Assembly: GCA_020633435.1 (NCBI GenBank)
Contig: JACKDP010000001.1
Span: 248,001 to 312,000 of the forward strand
DNA length: 64,000 nucleotides
From: Myxococcales bacterium
GTDB lineage: Bacteria; Myxococcota_A; Bradymonadia; UBA7976; UBA1532
Direction of reading: 5' to 3'
Shown: one piece after another, positions 35,617-44,304 of the stretch
Numbering within the stretch: the first letter of the stretch is position 1
Layout: each line of letters starts with the position of its first letter
Made by a program: the position numbers and the translations under genes
Notes under the pieces: generated by a model
The model's input: only the letters and a program-made list of their open reading frames with translations
The model's database searches: none
What the model was told of the DNA's origin: nothing

Positions 35617-38600
35617 ATGATGCGGCTTCTGGTGGTGCTGGCGTGCGTCGCCGCCTTCGCGGCGTGCGACTCGGGGGGTGGGGGCGGCGGCGGCGCCGAT
35701 GGCGGGCCGCTGGACGCCCAGGTGGATCGGGGCCGGCCGGACGGAGGGACGTCCGACGCGGCCCGACCGGACGCGGCCCAACCCGACGCCGCCCGCCCCG
35801 ACGCGGCTCTCCAGGACGCGGCCCCCGCGGACGCCGGCCCGGCTGACGCGGCGCCGCCCGACGCCGCCCCCCTCGACGCCGGCCCGCCTGACATGGCCGC
35901 GCTCGACGCCGGCCCCGAGGACGCGGCGCCGCCCGACGCCGCCCCCCTCGACGCCGCCGTGCCCGACGCCGCCCCCCCGCCGCCGCCGGTGCCGCCGCTG
36001 ATCACCGAGTTCATGGCCCGCAACGACGGGGTGCTGCTCGACGAGGACGGCGATCCCTCCGACTGGATCGAGCTGTACAACCCCGGCGACGCCCCCTACG
36101 ACCTGGCCGACCACCACCTCACCGACACCCTCGACGATCCCGAGCGCTGGACGCTGCCCGACGTGGCCATCCCGGCCCGCGGCTACCTGGTGATCTTCGC
36201 GTCGGGCAAGGACCGGCGGCGCGTCGAGGGCCCGCTGCACACCGACTTCAGCCTGGATGGCGACGGCGAGACCATCGCGCTGACCGGCGCCGACGGCGGC
36301 GTCATCGCGTCCTTCGTCGACTGGCCCCCGCAGGCGGAGGGCCTGTCGTACGGCCTGCCCATGACCGCCACCCCGGTCACCCTGCTGACGGACGGGGCCG
36401 CCGCCGACGTCGCCGCCCGCGGGGACGAGCCGGGCTGGGAGCTGCCCGGCTTCGTGCCGGGCGATGGCTGGTCGCCGGCCACCCTCGGCGTCGGCTACGA
36501 CGCCGCCCCGGCCCCGCGCGCCCCCCGGGTGGTGGCGGACTCGGTGGTGGACTTCGCGGGCGGCCAGGGCGCCGGCGGCTGGTCGTACGGCTACCGCGAC
36601 GCCTCGGCCGATGGCGCAAACCCCTATGAATCCAATGACTTCATCCCCTTCCCCGCCGCCGGCGGCCCGTGGAGCGCCGCCTCGTTCTGGACGGGCCAGG
36701 CCTGGGACTGGTTCGCCGGTGACCCCCCCTGGACGAGCCTGACGGCCACGGGCGGCCAGCCCAACGGCATCAACAACGGCGCGGTGCACTGGGCCATCCG
36801 CCGCTTCACCAGCCCGGTCGCCGGACGCCTCGCCATCACGGGCCAGGTGGGCAACCCGGCCGCGGCCGGCGATGGCATCCGCGCCCGCATCTTCGTCGAC
36901 GGCGAGGAGGTCTTCGCCCAGGCCGTCAACGGCGTCACCGTCGACTACGCCGTCGAGGTGGACGTGGCGGTGGGCAGCCTGATCGACTTCACCCTCGACG
37001 CGGGGGAGAACGACGACGACTTCTCCGACGGCGCCATCTTCACGGCGCGCCTGGTGGAGCCCGGCCAGGGCCTCGACGCCCTCGGGCCGGTGCTGGCCGA
37101 CTCGGTGGCCGACTGGTCGGCCGGCGGCGTGCAGGGCGAGCGCGGCTGGACGCAGGGCTACTACGACTACACCGGCGACGCCGACGGGCTGTACAGCCCC
37201 GAGGCCTTCCGCCCGTTCCCCCGCGACGCGGGGCCGGCCTCGGCGACGAACTTCTGGACGGGGGACGCCTGGGACTGGTTCTCGGGCAACCCGCCCTGGA
37301 CGATGATCGGCCGGGAGGCCATCCACCCCAACGGCATCAACAACGGCCGCGAGCACTGGGCCATCCGGCGCTACACGATCCCCGCCGACGGCACCCTCGT
37401 CGCCGAGTGGCACCTGTCGAAGGCCAACCCCAACGGGGGCGGCGTCACGGGCCACGTCTTCCACGGCGATCAGGAGCTGGACGTGGCCGCCATCGCCGGC
37501 AACGACGCCCTCGGCGTGACGCGGCTCGTCGTCGTGCCCGACGCCCACGCCGGCGACACCCTCGACTTCGCGGTGGATCCCACCGGCCCCCAGGGCAACC
37601 GGGCCGACGGCTCCGACGGCTCCACCCACCGCGTCCGGCTCTGGCAGGCGGCCTCCCTGGCCGGCTTCATCCAGACCGACGTGCAGGATCTGGTGGCGGC
37701 CAGCGGCGGCGTGCGCCTGCGGGTGCCCTTCGCCGTGGCCGAGCCCCTCGACGGGCGGCTGGAGCTGCGCGCCCGCTTCGACGATGGCTTCAGCGCGTGG
37801 CTCGACGGCGCCCCGCTGCTGGCCGAGAACGCCGGCCCCGACGTCGCCGACCGCCCGGCCAGCGCGGCCCTCACCGACGCGGCCTTCCCGCTCGGCGCCT
37901 CGACGCTCGCCCCGGGCGCGCACCTGCTGGCCATCGACGCCCGCGACGCCCCCGCCGAGGACGGCCGCTTCCTCATCGCGCCCACGCTGGACGTGGTGGC
38001 CCTCTCCATCGCCGAGCGGCCCACCTACCTGCCGGTGCCCACCCCGGGGGCCGACAACCTGGGCAGCGGCGACGGCCCGCCGGTGGTCATCGACCTCGAC
38101 CGCAACCTGGACGTGGGCCCGGCCGACGACCTGGTGATCGGCGCGCGGGTGGTGGGGCTGGGCGCGCCGGTGGCGAGCGTCACCCTGGTGCACCGGGTGA
38201 TGTTCGAGCCCGAGGTGCAGACGCCGATGGTGGCCGAGGGCGACGGCACCTGGCGCCTGGTGCTGCCCGCCGGCGTCGCGGCCGTGGGCCAGCTCGTGCG
38301 CTGGTACGTGGTGGCCACCGACGAGGCGGGCCAGTCGACGCGCTGGCCCCCGTTCCTGGCCCCGCTCGACTCGGAGGAGTACGTCGGGACGGTCATCCGC
38401 GACGACGCCCTCGCCTCCAACCTGCCGATCTTCCACTGGTTTGCGGCCACGCCTGACCGCGCGGCCACCGACGCGGGCACCCGCACGACGCTGTGGTTCG
38501 ACGGCGAGCTCTACGACAACATCCGGGCCGACCTGCACGGCCAGTCGTCCCGCGGCTTCCCCAAGAAGTCGTACAACCTCGACTTCAACGCCGACCACCG

Positions 38601-40401
38601 CTTCCGGCTGCAGGACGACCTGGCGCGCCTCAAGGACATCAACCTGCTGTCCATCTACGCCGACAAGTCCAAGGAGCGAAACACGCTGGCCTACGGCATC
38701 TATCGCGACGCCGGGGCCGACTACCACCTGGCCTTCTCGGTGCGCGTCCACCTCAACGGGGCGTTCTTCTCGGTGGCCGACTTCGTGGAGGACGGCGACG
38801 ACAGGTGGCTCAAGCGCCTGGGCTACCCCGAGCCTCTGGGGCCGCTCTACAAGATGTATGACAACATGAGCAACCCGGCCCGCGGCGAGAAGAAGACGCG
38901 CCGCGAGGAGGGCAACCAGGATCTCGCCGCCCTCATCGCGGGCCTCGGCCTCGATCCCGCCGCCCGCCGGACGTTCATCTACGACAACATCAACCTGGCG
39001 CGGATGGCCAACTTCCTGGCCGCGATGATCGTCACGGCCGGCCTCGACTGCTGCCACAAGAACTACTACGCCTACCGCGACGCCCGCACCGACGAGTGGT
39101 GGTACATGCCCTGGGACCAGGACCTGACCATCGGCCGCAACTGGACGGGCAACTACTTCGACGACCGCATGTATCCGCAGAACCCGCTGTTCGTGGGCCG
39201 CAACAACCGGCTCATCGGCGCGCTGTTCGAGCTGCCCGAGTTCTCCGAGATGTACCTGCGCCGCCTGCGCACGCTGATGGACGAGCAGGTCCAGCCGCCG
39301 GGCACGCCCCCCGAGGCGCTGCACTTCGAGGGCCTGGCCGACGCCCTGCGGGCGCACATCGGCCCCGACGGCGACCTGGACAACGCGAGCTGGCCCACCT
39401 GGGGCATCCCGCAGACCCACGACGAGGGCGTGCGCATCATGAAGGAGGACTTCCTGGGGCCGCGCCGGACGTTCCTGTACGGCCTGGCCCAGCAGGACGT
39501 CCGCGAGCCCGTGACGATCGTCGACGGCACCCCGGGCGCCACGCTGGCGCGGTACTTCGTGCCCGTGGACGACGCCCTGGGCGACGCCTGGACGGCCCCC
39601 GACTTCGTGGACGACGCCTGGCCCGAGGGCCCGCTGGGCCTGGGCTACGAGGACACCCCGGCCGAGTTCGCGCCCCTGCTCGCCACCGCCGTCAACCCGC
39701 GGGAGGTCGCTCCCGGGGCCACCAGCGTCCTGGCCCGCGTCCGCTTCACGGTGGACGACCCGGCCGCCGTCGCGAACCTCATCCTGCGGCTGCGCTACGA
39801 CGACGCGGTGGTGGCCTGGATCAACGGCGTCGAGGTCGCGCGGCGCGGCGTCGAGGCGGGCCCCATCGCCTGGAACGCGGCCGGCGCCAACCACCCCGAT
39901 CCGGCGGCCGTCACCTGGGAAGATCAAGCAATCCAGCGGTTTGCGGGCGCCCTCGTGCCCGGCGAGAACGTGCTGGCCCTGCAGGTGATCAACACCGATC
40001 CCGGATCCAGCGACCTGCTCCTGGCCGCCGCCCTCGTCGACGGCCTGCCTGCCGCGGACGCCGGCTCCATCCCCGGCCCCCAGGGCGAGGTGCTCGTGGA
40101 GGTGGAGGAGGTCAGCGCCGATCTGATGGCCCCGCGGGACGCCTATGTGCTGCTCCACAACCTGACCGGCACCGCCGTGGACCTCACCGGCTGGCAGCTC
40201 GCCGGCGGCGGCATCGTCCACCACTTCGACGCCGGGACCGTCATCCCCACCGACGGCCGCCTCTACGTCGTCGCCAGCCCGCGCAGCTTCCGCGCCCGGG
40301 CCGAGGGCCCCGCGGGGGGCCAGGGTCTGTTCGTCCAGGGGAGCTGGACGGGCGTGCTCTTCCCCGGCGGCCAGCCCGCCCTGGTGCCGCCGGCGCCCTG
40401 A
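35617..40401 (+). CDS. giant lipoprotein with CotH kinase domain and two lamin-tail domains
   Basis: A 1594-residue lipoprotein (signal RLLVVLACVAAFAAC). A long spacer of PDAA/LDAG units (about 30-115) leads to a lamin-tail domain (ITEFMARNDG...SDWIELYNPG). Two tandem modules of about 180 residues follow, sharing FWTGxAWDWFxGxPPWT and NGINNGxxHWAIRR. The centre is a CotH-type protein kinase domain: HGQSSRGFPKKSYNLDF, LKDINLLSIYADKSKERN, and the catalytic/metal motif WWYMPWDQDL. A second lamin-tail domain ends the protein. CotH kinases phosphorylate secreted proteins. Targets here would be on the cell surface. The ATG at 35617 follows GGGGGG; 35605 is an in-frame alternative. Confidence 0.85.
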   Translation: MMRLLVVLACVAAFAACDSGGGGGGGADGGPLDAQVDRGRPDGGTSDAARPDAAQPDAARPDAALQDAAPADAGPADAAPPDAAPLDAGPPDMAALDAGPEDAAPPDAAPLDAAVPDAAPPPPPVPPLITEFMARNDGVLLDEDGDPSDWIELYNPGDAPYDLADHHLTDTLDDPERWTLPDVAIPARGYLVIFASGKDRRRVEGPLHTDFSLDGDGETIALTGADGGVIASFVDWPPQAEGLSYGLPMTATPVTLLTDGAAADVAARGDEPGWELPGFVPGDGWSPATLGVGYDAAPAPRAPRVVADSVVDFAGGQGAGGWSYGYRDASADGANPYESNDFIPFPAAGGPWSAASFWTGQAWDWFAGDPPWTSLTATGGQPNGINNGAVHWAIRRFTSPVAGRLAITGQVGNPAAAGDGIRARIFVDGEEVFAQAVNGVTVDYAVEVDVAVGSLIDFTLDAGENDDDFSDGAIFTARLVEPGQGLDALGPVLADSVADWSAGGVQGERGWTQGYYDYTGDADGLYSPEAFRPFPRDAGPASATNFWTGDAWDWFSGNPPWTMIGREAIHPNGINNGREHWAIRRYTIPADGTLVAEWHLSKANPNGGGVTGHVFHGDQELDVAAIAGNDALGVTRLVVVPDAHAGDTLDFAVDPTGPQGNRADGSDGSTHRVRLWQAASLAGFIQTDVQDLVAASGGVRLRVPFAVAEPLDGRLELRARFDDGFSAWLDGAPLLAENAGPDVADRPASAALTDAAFPLGASTLAPGAHLLAIDARDAPAEDGRFLIAPTLDVVALSIAERPTYLPVPTPGADNLGSGDGPPVVIDLDRNLDVGPADDLVIGARVVGLGAPVASVTLVHRVMFEPEVQTPMVAEGDGTWRLVLPAGVAAVGQLVRWYVVATDEAGQSTRWPPFLAPLDSEEYVGTVIRDDALASNLPIFHWFAATPDRAATDAGTRTTLWFDGELYDNIRADLHGQSSRGFPKKSYNLDFNADHRFRLQDDLARLKDINLLSIYADKSKERNTLAYGIYRDAGADYHLAFSVRVHLNGAFFSVADFVEDGDDRWLKRLGYPEPLGPLYKMYDNMSNPARGEKKTRREEGNQDLAALIAGLGLDPAARRTFIYDNINLARMANFLAAMIVTAGLDCCHKNYYAYRDARTDEWWYMPWDQDLTIGRNWTGNYFDDRMYPQNPLFVGRNNRLIGALFELPEFSEMYLRRLRTLMDEQVQPPGTPPEALHFEGLADALRAHIGPDGDLDNASWPTWGIPQTHDEGVRIMKEDFLGPRRTFLYGLAQQDVREPVTIVDGTPGATLARYFVPVDDALGDAWTAPDFVDDAWPEGPLGLGYEDTPAEFAPLLATAVNPREVAPGATSVLARVRFTVDDPAAVANLILRLRYDDAVVAWINGVEVARRGVEAGPIAWNAAGANHPDPAAVTWEDQAIQRFAGALVPGENVLALQVINTDPGSSDLLLAAALVDGLPAADAGSIPGPQGEVLVEVEEVSADLMAPRDAYVLLHNLTGTAVDLTGWQLAGGGIVHHFDAGTVIPTDGRLYVVASPRSFRARAEGPAGGQGLFVQGSWTGVLFPGGQPALVPPAP

Positions 40402-40426
40402 GGGCGGGCAGCCATCGCCATTGCGC

Positions 40427-40450
40427 TCTGCCCCGGCCAGGGGCAGATTT
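40427..40450 (+). terminator. intrinsic-type terminator after the CotH lipoprotein gene
   Basis: TCTGCCCC (40427-40434) and GGGGCAGA (40440-40447) form a perfect 8-bp stem around a GGCCA loop, followed by TTT. It lies 26 bases past the stop and before the next operon. The T-run is short, as is common at this GC content. Confidence 0.5.
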
Positions 40451-40535
40451 GCCCATCACACTGGAGTGAATGGTCTGGGCCGACCCTCGTCGTGCGCCGC
40501 CCGAGACCCCCAAGACGACGCTGGAGATGCTCCCC

Positions 40536-41693
40536 ATGGCGAAGCCCACCGCACTGCTCGCGCTCCTCCTGGCCGCCTGCGGCCCCACCCAGACCGTCCA
40601 GCGGGCCGACGCCCCGGCCGACTCGGCGGTGCGCATCGACCCCCCCAAGAAGAGCGTCTACATCCGGGCGAGCTTCGACAGTGATCCCTCTCCCTTCATC
40701 GGTCGCTTCCTGCCCGATGGCACCGCGGTGGCGGACATCGACGAGAACGGCGCGGCCCAGACGCGCTGCTCGAAGTTCGTGGGCTACGAGGAGATCAAGG
40801 CGGCCGGCACCTTCGACGAGGTGTTCAACGCCTCCCAGGGCGTGAGCGCGAGCCTGGGCTTCGTGGCCGTGGGCCAGGCGGCCCTCTCGGCCGGGCAGAA
40901 CGCCGGCGTCCGCGTCCGCTACACCCTCGACAAGAAGATGCGCTTCGCCGTGAAGGACGCCGACGGCCTGGATCAGTGCTGCAAGGCGGCCCCCGACCAG
41001 TGCAGCGATCTGATGATCGGTGAGTTCCTGAGCGGCACCGGCGAGGTCTACCAGTTCGCGGGCTCCGAGGCGGGCCTGAAGGCCGGCGGGATGCTCCAGG
41101 GCGGCGGCACCGGCGACTTCGACATGAAGAACGGCGTGGCCTGGAAGCGCGCGAGCACCTTCGACGGCGTGTACTTCGCCTTCCGCACCCAGGCGGCGCG
41201 CCTCGGCGGCAGCATGGCCAAGGCCGACCCGGCGGACTGCTCCTGGGCCGACAACGTGCCCACCAGCCTCGACGGCACCTACTTCGTGGGCATGTCGCCG
41301 CCGGTCGCCTCCGAGGCCACCGCCCGCGACAAGGCCCAGCAGAACGCCCAGGTCCAGGCCGTGCGCTACCTGGGCCAGTTCATCCAGACGAGCACCCAGA
41401 CGAAGTCCTCGGCCCTGGCCGGGTACCTGGAGGACGAGGAGAACATCAAGACCGTCGCCCAGGGCCTGACCCGGCGGCTGCGGGCCGAGAAGTTCTGCAA
41501 GGCCGAGACGGTGGAGACGCCCGACGGCCTGATGTACGCCACCAAGGTCCTGGTCTTCTTCCCCAAGGCCGAGGAGAAGGCCGCGGCCGCCAGCGCGGTG
41601 GACGCCGCCGAGGCGGGGCTGGAGAAGGCCGGCAAGCTGACCAGCAAGGCCAAGGCGGACCTGAAGAAGGTCAAGGAAGGCCTGGCCCAGTGA
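40536..41693 (+). CDS. lipoprotein, first gene of the caspase-2 operon
   Basis: The family is not recognised. The 385-residue precursor has a lipobox (LLALLLAACG). Its N-terminal domain contains several cysteines (TRCSKFVG, DQCCKAAPDQCSD), and the C-terminal part is a helical/beta region with an alanine- and lysine-rich coiled coil at the end (EEKAAAASAVDAAEAGLEKAGK). The segment ATARDKAQQNAQVQAVRYLGQFI resembles the LPP20/SIMPL-like motif of lipoproteins that accompany DUF4384 proteins. Its stop overlaps the GTG of the next lipoprotein gene (GTGA). The ATG at 40536 was chosen for the lipoprotein signal and the GGAG before it. Confidence 0.75.
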   Translation: MAKPTALLALLLAACGPTQTVQRADAPADSAVRIDPPKKSVYIRASFDSDPSPFIGRFLPDGTAVADIDENGAAQTRCSKFVGYEEIKAAGTFDEVFNASQGVSASLGFVAVGQAALSAGQNAGVRVRYTLDKKMRFAVKDADGLDQCCKAAPDQCSDLMIGEFLSGTGEVYQFAGSEAGLKAGGMLQGGGTGDFDMKNGVAWKRASTFDGVYFAFRTQAARLGGSMAKADPADCSWADNVPTSLDGTYFVGMSPPVASEATARDKAQQNAQVQAVRYLGQFIQTSTQTKSSALAGYLEDEENIKTVAQGLTRRLRAEKFCKAETVETPDGLMYATKVLVFFPKAEEKAAAASAVDAAEAGLEKAGKLTSKAKADLKKVKEGLAQ

Positions 41694-42979
41694 AGCGCGC
41701 GGCCCTCCTCCTGGCCCTGACGGGCTGCGGCGGCGGCGGCGCGGTGAAGGCCGATCCGGCGCCCGCGCCCGTCGACCCGCCCGCCGCGCCGGCCTCCGCG
41801 CCGGCCAGCGCCGGCGTCGCCGCGTGGGACTGCACCGGCAACATCGTGCCGCCGGCGGGCTACATCACCGCCACGGGGCTGGCCGCGGCGGGGCCCGACG
41901 GCCTGGCCTCGGCCCAGCGCGCGGCCCTCGAGAACCTGCGCGGCAAGGTCTGCGGCGGCTCCGCCTGCGGCGCGCTCGCGTCGGAGCTGAAGGTCTGGCG
42001 CACGGGGGCCAGCGCCTCCCAGGCGTGCGCCATGGCCACCGTGAACCGCAAGGCCGTGGACGCCTGGCGGGCCGGCAACGACACCTCCTCCCTCGACGAC
42101 CAGCTCGCGGCCGCCGCCCGGGAGCTGACGGCGGGCATCAAGCGCAAGCAGCCCAACATCTTCGTCGCGCGCATCGTGGACGGCGGCGCTTCCGGCGGCC
42201 CCCGGGCCCGCTGGCTGCTGCCCCGCCTGCGGCGGGCCTTCACCGCGGCGGGCGCCGTGCCCGTGTCGTGGGAGGGCTGGTCGGGCAAGGACATCCCGAA
42301 GGGGGTCGACGGCGTGGTCGAGGCCAGCCTCACGGCCCGCGTCGAGAAGGGCGAGCCCGTCCTGGAGCTGGCCGTCGAGATGATGCACCGCGCGGGGGCC
42401 GCCACCGGGCGCCGCGCCGCGGGCTCCATCCTCTTCCCGGCGGCCGTCGCGCCGGCGGGCGGCCCGGCCCTGCCCCCGCTCCCGAGCGATCCCGGCCTCG
42501 TCCTGCGCTTCGAGTCGGGCGAGGGCGGCGTCCTCTGCGCCGGCGCCAGGACGCGGCTCGTCCTGAGCAGCGATCAGGCCGCCCACGTCCGCGTCTTCAG
42601 CCTGTACGGCGACGGCGAGGCCCTGCTCATCCACCCGAGCGCCCCCGGCGACGACGCCATCGGCGCCGGCAAGACGATCACCATCGGCGGGAGCGAGGGC
42701 TTCGAAGCCCTGCCCGTGCCCGGCGCCGACGTCGAGCGCGTCCTGGTGGTGGCCGCCGCCAACGAGGCCGGCCTGGGCGACCTGGCCGGCTACCGCACCA
42801 CCTGCCGCCTGCCCGCGGGCGTGGCCGGCCGGCTGCACCGGTTCGAGGGCCTGCCGCCCAAGAGCCGCGCGTCCGCCGACGGCTACCGCATCGTGGAGGG
42901 CGACGGCTGCCCGTCCCTCGATCCCGCCGCCCGCGACCGCATCCGGGCCGCCCTCGCCGAGGTGCCGACATGTCTGTGA
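41690..42979 (+). CDS. lipoprotein with LPP20-like and DUF4384-like domains
   Basis: The 429-residue precursor has a very short lipoprotein signal (RAALLLALTGC). An N-terminal segment (GLAAAGPDGLASAQRAALENLRGKVC) is like the LPP20 repeat lipoproteins. The C-terminal segment reads as DUF4384: ARTRLVLSSDQAAHVRVFSLYGDGEALLIHPS. DUF4384 is often fused to or encoded beside bacterial caspase-like peptidases, matching the next gene. The GTG start overlaps the upstream stop and the 3' end overlaps the caspase ATG by ten bases, so the three genes are translated together. A role as the caspase's envelope partner or substrate is inferred. Confidence 0.75.
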   Translation: MKRAALLLALTGCGGGGAVKADPAPAPVDPPAAPASAPASAGVAAWDCTGNIVPPAGYITATGLAAAGPDGLASAQRAALENLRGKVCGGSACGALASELKVWRTGASASQACAMATVNRKAVDAWRAGNDTSSLDDQLAAAARELTAGIKRKQPNIFVARIVDGGASGGPRARWLLPRLRRAFTAAGAVPVSWEGWSGKDIPKGVDGVVEASLTARVEKGEPVLELAVEMMHRAGAATGRRAAGSILFPAAVAPAGGPALPPLPSDPGLVLRFESGEGGVLCAGARTRLVLSSDQAAHVRVFSLYGDGEALLIHPSAPGDDAIGAGKTITIGGSEGFEALPVPGADVERVLVVAAANEAGLGDLAGYRTTCRLPAGVAGRLHRFEGLPPKSRASADGYRIVEGDGCPSLDPAARDRIRAALAEVPTCL

Positions 42980-44298
42980 AGCATCTGATCTTGCTGGCTT
43001 TTCTGGCCATCCTCCCGGGCTGCTACAAGCGGGTGAACCTGCCCACGAAGAGCACCCCGGCCACGACGCGCATGTTCGTCGACTTCAAGATCGAGCGGAG
43101 CCTGGCCGAGAGCATCTCGGCCCAGCTCCAGGAGGCCATGAAGACCGTCGGCGGCACCGGCGCCACCGTGGACGTCGGCGCGCGGATGACGGCCTCGATG
43201 CGGGCCGAGCTCGTCCAGCGCAACATCGCCCTGCCCATCATGGATCCGAGCCTGCCCGCCGAGCTGGCCCTGACCGGGCAGTTCCGCCAGGGCACCGCGG
43301 GCATCGATCTGGAGTGGCAGCTCATCCACACCCAGTCGGGCGCCCTCGTCCTGGCCGGCGTCTACTCCGACATGTTCTTCACCGGCAACGTCGAGCCCTT
43401 CGTGGATGACGTGCTGGGCAAGATGCTGCGCGTGGACATCGACCAGTACGGCAACGGCGGCAGCGCCATCGCGGCGCGCCCCATCGAGACGGGCGGCGGC
43501 CTGCCCTCGCCCCCCGGCGCCCACAACGACGGCAGCAAGAGCTACGCGGTGGTCATCGGCATCGAGAAGTACCGCGAGAAGCTGCCCGACGCGACGCACG
43601 CCGAGGCCGACGCCCGCGCCTTCGCGGCCTACGCCCAGAAGACGCTCGGGGTGCCGGAGGCCCACATCCGGGTCATCACCGGCGAGCGCGCCGGCCGCGC
43701 CGACATGGCGTCCATGATCGAGGAGTGGCTGCCCCGCAACGCCACCCAGCCCGGCGGCAAGGTCTACGTCTTCTTCTCGGGCCATGGCGCGCCGGATCCC
43801 GAGTCCGGGGACGCCTACCTCGTGCCCTACGACGCCGATCCGGCCTACATCAAGACGCGCGGCTTCAGCGTGCGCGATCTGTACGCCAGCCTGGAGAAGC
43901 TGCCCGGCCAGCAGGCCATGGTCTTCCTCGACGCCTGCTTCTCGGGCAGCGGCGACCGCTCCGTCATCGCCCAGGGCACCCGCCCGCTGGTGCCGGTGAA
44001 GGCGCCCCAGTCCCAGGGCGGCATCATCGCCCTGACGGCCGCCGCCGCGCGGGAGACCACCGGCGCCGCCCGCGACGCCGCCAACGGCCTCTTCACCCGG
44101 CACCTGCTCGCCGGCCTCGCCGGGGCCGCCGACGCCAACGGCGACCACGACGTGACGCTGGCCGAGCTGGCCGATCACGTGCGCCAGAAGGTGAGCAGCG
44201 ACGCGCGCCTGGACAACCGCGAGCAGACCCCCAGCCTGCTCGTCGCCCGCGGCATCAACCCCGATGTCTTCCGGGTGGTGCAGGGCCTGGCCCAGTAG
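42970..44298 (+). CDS. caspase-fold lipoprotein 2
   Basis: A 442-residue lipoprotein (lipobox ILPGC, C18). Residues 30-165 form a CsgG/FlgO-like domain (MFVDFKIERSLAESISAQLQEAM, LTGQFRQGTAGIDLEWQL). The caspase/metacaspase domain starts near 190 (SYAVVIGIEKY). The catalytic dyad is complete: H272 in FSGHGAPD and C323 in FLDACFSG. It is a paralogue of caspase 1 at 15972, with the same arrangement and long stretches of near identity. As third gene of a translationally coupled operon it is probably made together with the two lipoproteins. Its end is six bases from the end of the convergent kinase gene. Confidence 0.88.
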   Translation: MSVKHLILLAFLAILPGCYKRVNLPTKSTPATTRMFVDFKIERSLAESISAQLQEAMKTVGGTGATVDVGARMTASMRAELVQRNIALPIMDPSLPAELALTGQFRQGTAGIDLEWQLIHTQSGALVLAGVYSDMFFTGNVEPFVDDVLGKMLRVDIDQYGNGGSAIAARPIETGGGLPSPPGAHNDGSKSYAVVIGIEKYREKLPDATHAEADARAFAAYAQKTLGVPEAHIRVITGERAGRADMASMIEEWLPRNATQPGGKVYVFFSGHGAPDPESGDAYLVPYDADPAYIKTRGFSVRDLYASLEKLPGQQAMVFLDACFSGSGDRSVIAQGTRPLVPVKAPQSQGGIIALTAAAARETTGAARDAANGLFTRHLLAGLAGAADANGDHDVTLAELADHVRQKVSSDARLDNREQTPSLLVARGINPDVFRVVQGLAQ

Positions 44299-44304
44299 CC
44301 CGCC

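Noticed and set aside
35437..40224. 1595-residue minus-strand frame
   Set aside because: It is antisense to the CotH lipoprotein, is made of low-complexity Gly/Arg/His/Val stretches and runs through the tRNA-His gene.
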